DNA of 46,864 nt, from positions 1 to 46,864 of the forward strand of contig NZ_PSTT01000052.1 of NCBI RefSeq assembly GCF_002931235.1, in the 5' to 3' direction. Below are positions 1 to 7,973 of this stretch, piece by piece; within the stretch, counting starts at the first letter, position 1; the number at the start of each line of letters is the position of its first letter. Under the pieces are notes generated by a model. That model saw nothing but the letters and a program-made list of their open reading frames with translations, was not told the origin of the DNA and searched no databases. The stretch comes from Subtercola sp. Z020. Its GTDB lineage: Bacteria > Actinomycetota > Actinomycetes > Actinomycetales > Microbacteriaceae. Both the position numbers and the translations under genes were made by a program.

Positions 1-104
1 GGCCCACCCCGCGGAGCAGCCGCGCCCGGCCCAGCAGCCCAGCCTGCACTCACCGAGCGCACGGCCTCGACGACCACCTGTTCATCCAACGAGAAGATCT
101 TCAT
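1..104 (-). CDS. dprA: Start of DNA-processing protein DprA (partial, runs off the window)
   Basis: Only the first 34 codons are inside the window. The ATG (104-102) overlaps the TGA of the upstream comM gene by four bases, which implies translational coupling. The visible N-terminus begins MKIFSLDEQVVVEAVRSV, an alpha-helical stretch that fits the N-terminal domain before the Rossmann fold of DprA. DprA loads RecA onto incoming single-stranded DNA during natural transformation. The call rests mainly on the well-known comM-dprA order in actinobacteria and on the overlap, because no diagnostic motif lies in this part. Confidence 0.5.
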   Translation of the reverse strand, partial: MKIFSLDEQVVVEAVRSVSAGWAAGPGAAAPRGG

Positions 105-1633
105 GCTGCCGACGACTTTCTGAGATAGAGGGCCCGACCGATCTGATCGGATCCCGGTTGATCGACACCGTCGAGGTCAGCCAACGTCCATGCCACCCGC
201 AGAATGCGGTCGTACCCCCGCATCGAAATGAGCCCGCGTTCGAGCGCACGATCGAGAACGACGGTCGTCTCGCGGGCCAGCTTCACCGGCCCGGTGCGCA
301 GCCAGGTTCCGAGCACCTCGCCGTTCAGGCGCCAGGGGGTGCCGCTCAGCCGCCGACTCATGCGTGACCGCGCCTCCGCCACCCTCGCCCGCGCCTCCGC
401 GGTCGTCAGCCGCTCCTCGATCGCGCCGAGTCGCAACTGGGCAGCGGTGACGCGGCGCACCTGCACCTGGATGTCGATGCGGTCGAGAAGCGGGCCCGAG
501 AGCCGCGCCAGGTACTTTCGGCGTGCGTTGGGGGTGCACAGGCAGTGCATCTCTGCCGCCCCATACTGCCCGCAGGGGCACGGATTCGCCGCGAGCACGA
601 GCTGGAAGCGACCCGGGAACCGAGCGACCGCGTTGGCCCGGTGAATGCTGATCACCCCCGATTCGAGTGGCTGCCGCAGCGTGTCGAGCACGTTGGCCGC
701 GAACTCCGGGGCTTCGTCGAGAAAGAGCACGCCGTGCGAGGCACGCGCGGCGGCGCCCGGGCGGATCTGCTTCGAACCACCGCCGATCAGCGCAGCGGCC
801 GAGGCGGTGTGGTGCGGGCTCTCGAACGGTGGCCGGGTGGCGAGCGAACGGGGAACGGATGCTCCCGCCAGCGATCGCACCGAGCTCACCTCGAGCGCCG
901 ACGCCGCGTCGAGGTCGGGCAGCAGGCCCGGCAGTCGCATCGCGAGCATGGTCTTGCCCGCACCGGGCGGCCCGAGCATGAACAGGTGGTGGCCGCCCGC
1001 CGCCGCGGCCACCAGCGCCAGCACGGCGTCGTTGTTGCCGATCACGTCGGCCAGCTCGTGGTGGGGCTCGTCAGAGCTCTGCGCTTCTGCACCCTCGAGC
1101 ACGTCGAGAACCACCGGCTCGAAGGTCGCTCCGTGGTGGATCGCCGCGTCGCGCACCGACACGACCGGCACGATGCGAACCCCCGGCACGAGCGACGCCT
1201 CCTGCCGGTTGCCGGCCGGAACGACGAAGGTCTGGAACCCCGCGCGGGCCGCGGCCGCGATCGCCGGGAGCACTCCACTCATCGGTCGGAGACGGCCGTC
1301 GAGGCTGAGTTCGCCGAGGTGCACGACGCGCTCGACCGACTCCGGCGAGATGGTTCCGGCGGCGGCGAGGATCGCCATCGCGATGGCGAGGTCGAAGGTC
1401 GAGCCGTGCTTCGGCAGCGCGGCCGGTGACAGGTTCACCGTGATCTTGCTGGTGGGCAGCGGGCAGTCGGAATTGTTCGCCGCCGCCCGAACCCGATCCC
1501 GGGCATCCGACAGAGCAGTGTCGGGGAGGCCGATGATCATCAGGGTGGGCAACCCGTTGCCGATGTCGGCCTCGACCTCCACCATCGAACCGGTCATGCC
1601 GAGCAGGGCGACCGAGTGCGTGCGCGCGACCAT
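101..1633 (-). CDS. comM: YifB/ComM family Mg-chelatase-like AAA+ ATPase
   Basis: This 510-residue protein has the full length of the YifB/ComM family. An N-terminal Lon-protease-like ChlI domain spans about residues 20-140. The AAA+ core follows, with Walker A GPPGAGKT at 221-228 and Walker B GVLFLDEAPEF further on, then a cysteine-containing stretch (NPCPCGQYG ... CLC) and a C-terminal Mg-chelatase domain. ComM is known in other bacteria as a hexameric helicase that drives branch migration during integration of transforming DNA. Its ATG overlaps the yraN stop by one base, and its stop overlaps the dprA start, so yraN-comM-dprA is one operon. Activity in transformation here is inferred. Confidence 0.93.
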   Translation of the reverse strand: MVARTHSVALLGMTGSMVEVEADIGNGLPTLMIIGLPDTALSDARDRVRAAANNSDCPLPTSKITVNLSPAALPKHGSTFDLAIAMAILAAAGTISPESVERVVHLGELSLDGRLRPMSGVLPAIAAAARAGFQTFVVPAGNRQEASLVPGVRIVPVVSVRDAAIHHGATFEPVVLDVLEGAEAQSSDEPHHELADVIGNNDAVLALVAAAAGGHHLFMLGPPGAGKTMLAMRLPGLLPDLDAASALEVSSVRSLAGASVPRSLATRPPFESPHHTASAAALIGGGSKQIRPGAAARASHGVLFLDEAPEFAANVLDTLRQPLESGVISIHRANAVARFPGRFQLVLAANPCPCGQYGAAEMHCLCTPNARRKYLARLSGPLLDRIDIQVQVRRVTAAQLRLGAIEERLTTAEARARVAEARSRMSRRLSGTPWRLNGEVLGTWLRTGPVKLARETTVVLDRALERGLISMRGYDRILRVAWTLADLDGVDQPGSDQIGRALYLRKSSAA

Positions 1634-1989
1634 CAGAAGATGCCCTCGAGGTGCTCGATGGTCACCGGCTCGCGCGGGGGCACGAGCACACCGATCGCAT
1701 CAATGCGGATCTGCCGGCGCCGCGTCTCTGCGGCCTCGCACCACGCGCTCGCCAACCGTCTCAGGCGCGCCATCTTGGCGATCGTGATCGCCTCGAACGG
1801 ATGCCCGTACCGGAGCCCCGAGCGCGTCTTCACCTCGACGAACACCGTCACGCCCTCGCGCTCGGCGACGACGTCGATCTCACCCTGGCGACATCGCCAG
1901 TTGCGCTCCAGGATGCGGTAGCCGTGCTCGACCAGGTACTCCGACGCGAGCTCTTCGCCCTGCCTGCCGAGTATGTCTTTTGCCTTCAT
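1633..1989 (-). CDS. yraN: YraN family (UPF0102) nuclease-fold protein
   Basis: A 118-residue protein of normal family length. It shows the PD-(D/E)xK-type core: a Glu in the N-terminal helix (GEELASEYLVEHG), then GEIDVVAEREG, then VFVEVKTRSG, whose Asp, Glu and Lys are the expected metal-binding and catalytic positions. The family resembles Holliday-junction resolvases in fold, but its cellular role is not settled. A Shine-Dalgarno GGAGG lies six bases before the ATG. It is the first gene of the tight yraN-comM-dprA group, which fits a role in DNA metabolism. Confidence 0.92.
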   Translation of the reverse strand: MKAKDILGRQGEELASEYLVEHGYRILERNWRCRQGEIDVVAEREGVTVFVEVKTRSGLRYGHPFEAITIAKMARLRRLASAWCEAAETRRRQIRIDAIGVLVPPREPVTIEHLEGIF

Positions 1990-2092
1990 TTCTTGCCTCC
2001 GCCATCAGAATGGCAAGCAAGAACGAAGCGGAAACCGGGGTGAGCCCGATCAGTGGAGAACGGCGGAGACTGCCGGGCTGTGGAGGAGGGGA

Positions 2093-2416
2093 CTACTCGT
2101 CGAGCGCGAGCTCCTTGGGCAGCTCGAAGTCCTTCGACGAGAGCTCTTCGATGTTCACGTCTTTGAAGGTCAGCACACGAACCGACTTGACGAAGCGGTC
2201 GGAGCGATAGACGTCCCACACCCAGACGTCACTCATGGTCAACTCGAAGTAGAAGTCGTGCTCGGTGTCGCGGCGCACGAGGTCGACGTCGTTCGCCAGA
2301 TAGAACCGCCGCTCCGTCTCGATGACGTACTTGAACTGCGACACGACGTCACGGTATTCGCGGTAGAGGGCCAACTCGACCTCGCGGTCGTAATCCTCGA
2401 ACTCATCTTCTTCCAT
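2093..2416 (-). CDS. DUF2469 family protein
   Basis: A 107-residue acidic protein that opens with a run of Glu and Asp (MEEDEFEDYDREVELALYREY) and contains the aromatic stretch TMSDVWVWDVYR. Length and sequence match DUF2469, a small actinobacterial family normally found beside rnhB and yraN, exactly as here. No catalytic motif or membrane segment is visible, and the function of the family is unknown. A good actinobacterial -10 (TAGACT, 2431-2426) overlaps the rnhB stop codon and lies nine bases before the ATG, so the gene may have its own near-leaderless transcript as well as readthrough from rnhB. Confidence 0.9.
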   Translation of the reverse strand: MEEDEFEDYDREVELALYREYRDVVSQFKYVIETERRFYLANDVDLVRRDTEHDFYFELTMSDVWVWDVYRSDRFVKSVRVLTFKDVNIEELSSKDFELPKELALDE

Positions 2417-2428
2417 GGTGCGACAAGT

Positions 2429-3187
2429 CTATGCCAGCACGTTGGCTGCCGAGACGCCGTCGATCCGGGCATCCAGAGCCGTGCCCTCGGAGTCGCGCGC
2501 CTCATCGACCGATGCATCCGAATCGAGGGGAACGAGCATCCGCTCGCTCTTCAACCAGGTGCGGCGGTGATGGTCGGTCGGCCCGAGCAGCTCGAGACCC
2601 TCGAAGTGAGCCGCGCTGCCGTACCCCTTGTTGCTCGCCCACGCGTACCCGGGGTGCTCGGAGTCGAGCCCGATCATCAGCCGGTCACGGTGCACCTTCG
2701 CGACCACAGAGGCCGCTGCGACCGACGCGCAGTCGCGGTCGGCCTTGATGCGTGTCGTGACCTGCACCTCGTCGTGAATGTGTGCGGAGAGGTAGTTGTG
2801 GTTGCCGTCGAGCAGCAGCACCGCATCGTTCAGCTCGATGCCGACGGCCTGCAGCTGCGACAGAGCACGCGCGCCGGCGAGTCCGAGGCACGCGATGATG
2901 CCGTGCCTGTCCACCTCGTCGGCGCTGGCGAGGCCGACGGCGGATGCCCACGCCCACGCCGAGGCGAGAGGCGCAAGCTGCTCGCGCTTCGCCTCCGAGA
3001 GCAGCTTCGAGTCGCGGAGCCCGACCGGGAACTTACCCGGCCGCGCCGGATTGATGACGCACATGCCGACCGCAACGGGGCCGGCAAGCGCCCCGCGACC
3101 GACCTCGTCGACACCGATCACGAGCGACGCTCCCGCTCGACCCATCGCGCGTTCGTGCCGCAGGTGCGGATCACTGACGGGCGTCAT
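2429..3187 (-). CDS. rnhB: Ribonuclease HII
   Basis: RNase HII cleaves the RNA strand of RNA-DNA hybrids and removes misincorporated ribonucleotides. The catalytic signature GVDEVGRGALAGPV supplies the DE pair and Gly-Arg-Gly tyrosine-loop region; a second Asp lies in LLLDGNHN and a third in VAKVHRDRLM. I chose the ATG at 3187, giving 252 residues, because it overlaps the lepB TGA by four bases. An ATG 28 codons further upstream would run deep into lepB. A 65-residue tail follows the last catalytic block, slightly longer than in enterobacteria but usual for actinobacteria. Confidence 0.94.
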   Translation of the reverse strand: MTPVSDPHLRHERAMGRAGASLVIGVDEVGRGALAGPVAVGMCVINPARPGKFPVGLRDSKLLSEAKREQLAPLASAWAWASAVGLASADEVDRHGIIACLGLAGARALSQLQAVGIELNDAVLLLDGNHNYLSAHIHDEVQVTTRIKADRDCASVAAASVVAKVHRDRLMIGLDSEHPGYAWASNKGYGSAAHFEGLELLGPTDHHRRTWLKSERMLVPLDSDASVDEARDSEGTALDARIDGVSAANVLA

Positions 3188-3957
3188 CCCGACCCGCCCG
3201 ACGACGCTGAAGAGGGCGCCGCTTCCTTGGCCCCCCGGAAGACCGACGAGTAGTTGTCGAGGAAGCTCCACCGCCCGATCGGGAAGGTGATCCAGAGCGC
3301 CCGGCCAACGACGTCGCTCTCAGGTACGAACCCGCCGCCCGGATTCGTCTGGTTGTACCGGGAGTCGGCCGAGTTGTAGCGGTTGTCGCCCATCACCCAG
3401 AGCGACCCTTCGGGCACCGTGACGTCGAAGGCCAGGTCGGAGACCTTGGTGATGCCGTCGGGAAGTTTCAGGTACGGCTCGTTCAGGGGCACGCCGTTGA
3501 CCATCATCTGGCCGAGGGCATTGCAACACTCCACATGGTCGCCCGGCAGGCCGATGACCCGTTTGATCAGGTGATCGTTACTGTCTGTCGCGGCGAGGCC
3601 CACAGCATCCAGAACCCAGTTCACCGCACTGACCAGGGGCGTCGTCGGCGGGTCGACGTGAGCGGGCAGCCAGCCACCCGGGTCTTTGAAGACGACGACA
3701 TCGCCGCGCTCGATCGGGATCAGGCCGGGCTCGAGTTCGTTCACGAGGATGCGGTCGCCCACCTGCAGCGTGTTCTCCATCGACCCCGACGGGATGTAGA
3801 ACGACCGCACGAGGAAGGTCTTGATGAGAACCGACGCCAGAAGCGCGATCAGGAAGATGACGACGATGTCGCGGATGAAGAGGGCAGCGCTCTTCTGGCG
3901 TCGCCCCCGGCGTCTGCCACCACGATCCGTTCGTGGCCGCAACGTTGTTTCTGTCAT
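3184..3957 (-). CDS. lepB: Signal peptidase I
   Basis: A 257-residue type I signal peptidase, which cuts signal peptides from exported preproteins at the outer face of the membrane. A basic N-terminus (RGGRRRGRRQK) precedes one transmembrane helix (about residues 27-50) and the catalytic-serine box IPSGSMENTLQVGDRILV. The general-base lysine is in LIKRVIGLPGD, and box E is GDNRYNSADSRY. An inserted loop lies between GDVVVFKDPGGW and the lysine box. The stop overlaps the rnhB start. The start codon lies just downstream of a strong hairpin (3966-4002), so initiation may be structure-dependent. Confidence 0.94.
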   Translation of the reverse strand: MTETTLRPRTDRGGRRRGRRQKSAALFIRDIVVIFLIALLASVLIKTFLVRSFYIPSGSMENTLQVGDRILVNELEPGLIPIERGDVVVFKDPGGWLPAHVDPPTTPLVSAVNWVLDAVGLAATDSNDHLIKRVIGLPGDHVECCNALGQMMVNGVPLNEPYLKLPDGITKVSDLAFDVTVPEGSLWVMGDNRYNSADSRYNQTNPGGGFVPESDVVGRALWITFPIGRWSFLDNYSSVFRGAKEAAPSSASSGGSG

Positions 3958-3965
3958 TTAACCGC

Positions 3966-4002
3966 CTGAGCTCCCGACCCATTTTATGGGGCAGGAGCTC
4001 AG
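3966..4002 (-). promoter_or_regulatory. Two-tier hairpin in the lepB leader
   Basis: A 9-bp outer stem (CTGAGCTCC at 3966-3974 with GGAGCTCAG at 3994-4002) encloses a 3x3 internal loop and a 5-bp inner stem (CCCAT with ATGGG around TTT, 3978-3990). On the minus strand the structure ends only eight bases before the lepB ATG, and no U-tract follows it. It therefore looks less like an intrinsic terminator than a translational or processing element. The function is inferred. Confidence 0.45.
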
Positions 4003-4117
4003 TGGTTTGTTCGTGTCGCAAGCCGATACCGGCATTTTCCCAGCGACCCCGATCGAATGTCAGGAAGGCTGTGCGGAAAAGCGGGCAGATGCCAGCGTCG
4101 AACCGAGGGGCGAGAGC

Positions 4118-4465
4118 CTAGGCGTCGCGCTTCTCTTTGATCTTGGCCTTCTTGCCGCGAAGACCGCGCAGGTAGTACAGCTTCGCGCGGCGCACGTCGC
4201 CGCGGGTGACGACCTCGATGTGGTCGATGATCGGGGAGTGCACCGGGAAGGTACGCTCGACGCCGACCTGGAAGCTGACCTTGCGAACGCAGAACGTCTC
4301 GCGAACGCCTTCGCCCGAACGGCCGATGACGATGCCCTGGAAGACCTGCACGCGCGAACGCGTACCTTCGATGATGTTCACGTGCACGCGCACCGTGTCG
4401 CCGGCGCGGAAGTCGGGAACGTCGCTCCGCAGTGATGCCGCGTCGACGCTGTCGAGAATATGCAT
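4118..4465 (-). CDS. rplS: 50S ribosomal protein L19
   Basis: A 115-residue L19, normal length, located at the 30S-50S interface. Diagnostic stretches are [54 protein letters not shown] and the basic C-terminus [20 protein letters not shown]. The start follows a purine-rich GAGAGAG ribosome site. It stands 160 bases from lepB, with a hairpin leader upstream (4510-4526). Confidence 0.97.
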   Translation of the reverse strand: MHILDSVDAASLRSDVPDFRAGDTVRVHVNIIEGTRSRVQVFQGIVIGRSGEGVRETFCVRKVSFQVGVERTFPVHSPIIDHIEVVTRGDVRRAKLYYLRGLRGKKAKIKEKRDA

Positions 4466-4509
4466 GGTGTATCTCTCTCTGTAACCGCCACAGGTCGACT
4501 ACGTTCTAA

Positions 4510-4526
4510 GGGCCCTCATCGGGCCC
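4510..4526 (-). promoter_or_regulatory. GGGCCC hairpin upstream of rplS
   Basis: Two copies of the self-complementary GGGCCC (4510-4515 and 4521-4526) flank a five-base loop, giving a compact GC stem 44 bases before the rplS ATG on the minus strand. It could be the terminator of the membrane-protein gene at 4649-5146 or a leader element of rplS. No U-run follows, so I cannot choose. Confidence 0.35.
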
Positions 4527-4648
4527 GTCAGTGAATGGGTGTGCGATCGAAAATGCAGAACTCCCCTGTGGCAGAGCCTGGCGGTGGCACAATCGAACAT
4601 TCTGCCACGAGCATCCGCCATTAGCAAAGGCGACTGGATGCCCGCCGC

Positions 4649-5146
4649 CTACTTCTGCGGGCTGCGACCGGTCTCGATCACGATGTACTCGCCATCGGCG
4701 ACCAACGGCTCCCGCGTCTGCTGGGGAGCCGCGCCCATCTCGGCCGCGTACTGGAAGGTGTCGAAGACGCTCTGCACCCGGCGCTTCGTCTCCCCGACCA
4801 ACTGGGCGATGGAACTCCAGAAGGCCGCCAGACCGAGAAGCAGGGCGGCAACCGCGATGATCGAACCGGCCGGCAGGAAGAAGCCGACCGCGATGATCGA
4901 GAGGTGCCAGGCGCTGAGCACCCCGACGTCGAGCCACGACAGTGTACGCGTCTGTCGCACGCCCTTGCGGGCGAAGGTGAGCAGGGCGACGGCTGCCATG
5001 GCGAGCGCGAGAACACCGCACGAGAGCATCACGATGAGGAACTGCCAGACCTGCCCGCCGAAGACCGACCACCCGATCAGAACCCAGAGCGGAAGCACGA
5101 CGAAAGCAGCGACCTGCCAGTAGTAGAAAGCCCGGCGAACGAACAT
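4649..5146 (-). CDS. Small integral membrane protein, unknown function
   Basis: A 165-residue protein with four predicted transmembrane helices at about residues 9-29, 33-57, 76-94 and 97-117, separated by short basic loops. A soluble C-terminal tail of about 45 residues (ETKRRVQSVFDTFQYAAEMG ...) follows. I do not recognise a family with a known function; similar small membrane proteins occur in related actinobacteria. It reads away from map, with which it shares a 76-base intergenic. No ribosome site is visible; instead TACTCT (5158-5153) stands six bases before the ATG, which suggests a leaderless transcript. Confidence 0.75.
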   Translation of the reverse strand: MFVRRAFYYWQVAAFVVLPLWVLIGWSVFGGQVWQFLIVMLSCGVLALAMAAVALLTFARKGVRQTRTLSWLDVGVLSAWHLSIIAVGFFLPAGSIIAVAALLLGLAAFWSSIAQLVGETKRRVQSVFDTFQYAAEMGAAPQQTREPLVADGEYIVIETGRSPQK

Positions 5147-5152
5147 GCCTCA

Positions 5153-5158
5153 AGAGTA
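5153..5158 (-). promoter_or_regulatory. Putative leaderless promoter -10 (TACTCT)
   Basis: TACTCT on the minus strand is followed by six bases and then the ATG at 5146. That places the transcription start at or next to the start codon. The same TANNNT-N6-ATG geometry occurs at four other genes in the window. Confidence 0.45.
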
Positions 5159-5222
5159 CGGCGAGTAACGTGGTGACGGCAGTGCAGGCCACTGAAACAC
5201 AGGCAAGTCAAAGGGAATCACC

Positions 5223-5990
5223 ATGATCGAACTCCGTACGCCCGCCGAGCTCGACGAGATGCGGCCGGCCGGCGCGTTCGTCGGCGAGGTGCTCACCGAA
5301 CTCGCATCACGAGCGGCCGTCGGGGTCAATCTTCTGAAGCTCGACCAGATCGCGCACGAGATGATCCGCGCGCGCGGCGCCGAGTCCTGCTACATCGACT
5401 ACCACCCCTCTTTCGGCGCCAGCCCGTTCGGCAAGGTGCTCTGCACGTCGGTGAACGACGCCGTGCTGCACGGCCTCCCCCACGACTACCGGCTTCGCGA
5501 CGGCGACATGCTCACCCTCGACTTCGCCGCCTCTGTCGACGGGTGGGTCGCCGATTCGGCCGTCACGCTCATCGTCGGCACGCCTCGGCCCGCGGATGCT
5601 CGGCTGATCGACACCACGAACCGGGCACTGGAGGCGGGCATCCGGGCCGCCCAGCCCGGCGGTCGTATCGGCGACATCTCCGCCGCCATCGCTGCCGTCG
5701 CGCACGCCGACGGATACTCGATCAACACCGACTTCGGCGGGCACGGCGTAGGCCGCACCATGCACGGCGACCCGCACATCCCGAACAACGGCCGGCCGGG
5801 CCGCGGTGTGCACCTCAAACCCGGCCTCGTGGTCGCCATCGAACCGTGGTTCCTCGAGACCACCGACAAGATCGTGACCGACCCCGACGGCTGGACGCTG
5901 CGGAGCGCCGACGGCTCGCGCGGCGCGCACGCCGAGCACACCATCGCGATCACCCCGGAGGGCCCGCTCGTACTGACGGCGCGCGCCTAG
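5223..5990 (+). CDS. map: Type I methionine aminopeptidase
   Basis: A 255-residue dimetal aminopeptidase that removes the N-terminal Met from nascent proteins. Metal ligands expected for the family are visible: Asp in LTLDFAASVDG and DSAVTLIVG, His in GGHGVGRTMHGDPHIPN, Glu in VVAIEPWFLE, and Glu in AHAEHTIAITPEG. The substrate-contacting His lies in VLHGLPHDYRL. It is the short class without an SH3/zinc-finger N-terminal extension. A clear AAAGGGA ribosome site lies seven bases upstream of the ATG. It is a lone plus-strand gene inserted between rplS and trmD. Confidence 0.96.
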   Translation: MIELRTPAELDEMRPAGAFVGEVLTELASRAAVGVNLLKLDQIAHEMIRARGAESCYIDYHPSFGASPFGKVLCTSVNDAVLHGLPHDYRLRDGDMLTLDFAASVDGWVADSAVTLIVGTPRPADARLIDTTNRALEAGIRAAQPGGRIGDISAAIAAVAHADGYSINTDFGGHGVGRTMHGDPHIPNNGRPGRGVHLKPGLVVAIEPWFLETTDKIVTDPDGWTLRSADGSRGAHAEHTIAITPEGPLVLTARA

Positions 5991-6014
5991 ACAGCTTCAG
6001 GCCCTGCCCCGGCA

Positions 6015-6296
6015 TCAGCACTCCACCCACCGCAGGGCGTCGGGAAACGGATGCCCGAACACTGCCGCGTTCTCGAAGTGGCGTCGCGCCCGCGCGAGGT
6101 CGACGGCCCCGCCCTCACCGTTCAGATACCGGAGTGCGAGCGAGTACTCCACGGCCGCGAGGCTCCTACTGGCTTCGGGGTCGACTCTCGAGTACTCGAT
6201 CAGCGCCTGCTCGGCGCAGCTCGAACCGGCGTCTTCGGCAAGGAGCAGGCTGAGTATCGAGGCGTCGATGGCGGGCTGAGGGTGCCTGCCCGAAGA
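6015..6296 (-). pseudogene. Remnant of a Sel1/TPR-like repeat protein
   Basis: The minus-strand frame is open for 93 codons from just after a TAA at 6299-6297 to a TGA at 6017-6015, but holds no ATG and no convincing start. The translation contains a Sel1-like repeat: AAVEYSLALRYLNGEGGAV followed by DLARARRHFENAAVFGHPF and DALRWVEC. This is the helix-turn-helix pattern A..L...Y..G.GV..D...A..ww..AA..GH. The upstream end is truncated, so I read it as the 3' remnant of a longer gene. An alternative is a short intact gene starting at an internal GTG or CTG. Confidence 0.5.
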
Positions 6297-6319
6297 TTAG
6301 CATTCCTCAGCTATGACAT

Positions 6320-7045
6320 CTAGGGACTCTGGGCGGGTGGCAGCAGATCGGGTCGCACGCTCTTCGTGCGCTCGATCTGCGCGTCACGCCGCCAGGTTGC
6401 GATCGCGCCGTGGTTGCCTCCCATGAGCACCGGAGGAACGTCGAGCCCACGCCACGACGCCGGCTTCGTGTAGCTCGGGTACTCGAGCAGCCCGTCTTCG
6501 TGCGACTCCTCGACGAGGCTCTCCGGGTTGCCGATGACTCCCGGAATGAGGCGTCCGATCGCTTCGATCATCGCCATCACCGCGACCTCGCCACCATTCA
6601 GTACGTAGTCGCCCAGGCTCACGAGGCGAACGGATGCCCGGCTGCCGGCGTAATCGAAGACGCGGTGATCGATGCCCTCGTAACGCCCGCAGCCGAACAC
6701 GAGGTGATCGGCTGCGCTGAGCTCCCGCGCCATCGCCTGCGTGAAGACCTCCCCCGCCGGCGACGGGAAGATGACGATGGGGCCGCCCTCACGGTCGGCC
6801 CCATCATCCGGAACCTGCTCACCGAGGATCGCGTCGAGCGCCTCGCCCCACGGCTCGGGTTTCATCACCATGCCGGCGCCGCCGCCGTAAGGCTTGTCGT
6901 CGACCGTGCGGTGCCGGTCGTGGGTGAAGTCGCGGAGGTCGTGCACCCCGACCTCGAGGATGCCGTCTTCCCGAGCACGGCCGAGCAAGGAGATGTCGAG
7001 CGCATCGAAGAACGTGGGAAAGATCGTGACGATGTCGATGCGCAT
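6320..7045 (-). CDS. trmD: tRNA (guanine-37-N1)-methyltransferase TrmD
   Basis: This 241-residue SPOUT enzyme methylates G37 next to the anticodon of tRNAs reading CNN/CGG-type codons and prevents frameshifting. The N-terminus [14 protein letters not shown] is typical. The trefoil-knot cofactor site is seen in [19 protein letters not shown] and in [28 protein letters not shown]. The active-site region follows with [26 protein letters not shown] and [13 protein letters not shown]. It lies 21 bases after rimM, in the conserved rpsP-khpA-rimM-trmD operon. Confidence 0.97.
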   Translation of the reverse strand: MRIDIVTIFPTFFDALDISLLGRAREDGILEVGVHDLRDFTHDRHRTVDDKPYGGGAGMVMKPEPWGEALDAILGEQVPDDGADREGGPIVIFPSPAGEVFTQAMARELSAADHLVFGCGRYEGIDHRVFDYAGSRASVRLVSLGDYVLNGGEVAVMAMIEAIGRLIPGVIGNPESLVEESHEDGLLEYPSYTKPASWRGLDVPPVLMGGNHGAIATWRRDAQIERTKSVRPDLLPPAQSP

Positions 7046-7066
7046 CAGAAAACCCTAGCGCGAAGG

Positions 7067-7750
7067 CTACTCCGCGGGCTTCGCTGAATCAGGCGCCGCG
7101 GTGGGCTCGACCTCGGCGTCGTCGGCGGCGGGGGCGCCGTCGGCGGCGGCGGCGTCGGGGGCGGTTTCGTCTGCGTCGAGGGCAGCGTCGTCAGTGTCGG
7201 CCGCGGGGAGCTCCTCGAAGAGGCCGGGCGGGGGCGTGACCGTGATGGTGCCGCCCGCGACATCCACCGACGGAACGATCGCCTTCACGAAGGGCACCAG
7301 CACCTCGCCCGTCTCGGTCGAGACGTGCAGCAGATCCTGCGCGGAGAGGTGGTCGATCTGCGTCATGGTGCCGATGCGCACGCCGTCGCGGATGACGGCG
7401 AGACCGACGAGCTGGTGGTCGAACCACGCGTCTTCTTCATCGGTGGTCTCGCTCATGTCGTGGTCGATCCAGAGGATCGCTTTCGCCAGCGATTCGGCGG
7501 CAGTTCGGTCGGGAACGCCGACGAAGAAACCGACCGGATGCCCGTTGTACCAGCGGAGTTCAGCCAGTTCGAGGGTCTTGCCGTGCCAGGGTGAGGTCGT
7601 GGGGACCTGCAGCGTGAACACCGCGCCCGGAACGAATCGTCGTTCCGGGTCATCGGTGAACAGCTCGAGCTTGATCGCCCCCTTCAGCCCGTGGGCTTTG
7701 GTGAGGCGACCGACTCTCAGTTGCGTTTCGTTCTTAGAAATCGGTATCAA
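7067..7750 (-). CDS. rimM: Ribosome maturation factor RimM
   Basis: RimM assists late 30S assembly by binding S19 near the 16S 3' domain. The N-terminal barrel opens QLRVGRLTKAHGLKGAIKLELFTDDPERRF. The linker and PRC-barrel part is seen in EDAWFDHQLVGLAVIRDGVRIGTMTQIDHLSAQDLLHV and VLVPFVKAIVPSVDVAGGTITVTPPPGLFEEL. About 55 extra residues rich in Ala, Asp, Glu and Pro extend the C-terminus beyond the normal length. The start is uncertain. I used TTG at 7750, which overlaps the KH gene by 17 bases; ATG codons at 7783 and 7777 overlap it by about 50, and neither has a good ribosome site. Confidence 0.9.
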   Translation of the reverse strand: MIPISKNETQLRVGRLTKAHGLKGAIKLELFTDDPERRFVPGAVFTLQVPTTSPWHGKTLELAELRWYNGHPVGFFVGVPDRTAAESLAKAILWIDHDMSETTDEEDAWFDHQLVGLAVIRDGVRIGTMTQIDHLSAQDLLHVSTETGEVLVPFVKAIVPSVDVAGGTITVTPPPGLFEELPAADTDDAALDADETAPDAAAADGAPAADDAEVEPTAAPDSAKPAE

Positions 7751-7970
7751 CCACGTCGACACGAACGCGCTTGCCATCGGCAAGTGCTGCGACCAGCGTG
7801 CGCAACGCCTTGGCGGTGCGACCTGAACGACCGATCACCCGGCCGAGGTCGTCGGGGTTCACACGAACCTCGAGAACCTCGCCGCGCGGGGAGTTCTTTG
7901 CCACGACGTGAACGTCGTTCGGGTTGTCGACGATCCCCTTGACGAGGTGCTCGAGAGCCGGTGCGAGCAA
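7734..7970 (-). CDS. khpA: KH-domain RNA-binding protein (KhpA type)
   Basis: A 78-residue single KH-domain protein. The fold is marked by the GxxG RNA-binding loop in LGRVIGRSGRTAKALRTLVAAL. It starts MLAPALEHLVKGIVDNPNDVHV. In other bacteria KhpA pairs with KhpB and affects RNA metabolism and cell division. Placement between rpsP and rimM is the standard actinobacterial and firmicute order. It begins three bases after the rpsP stop, so the two are certainly cotranscribed. Confidence 0.93.
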   Translation of the reverse strand: MLAPALEHLVKGIVDNPNDVHVVAKNSPRGEVLEVRVNPDDLGRVIGRSGRTAKALRTLVAALADGKRVRVDVVDTDF

Positions 7971-7973
7971 GAC

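Noticed and set aside
1-1633. comM/dprA as evidence that the hexamer GGATGC is a DNA uptake sequence
   Set aside because: ComM and DprA are widespread in non-competent bacteria, and uptake sequences are known mainly in Pasteurellaceae and Neisseria. It is kept only as one option in the hexamer finding.
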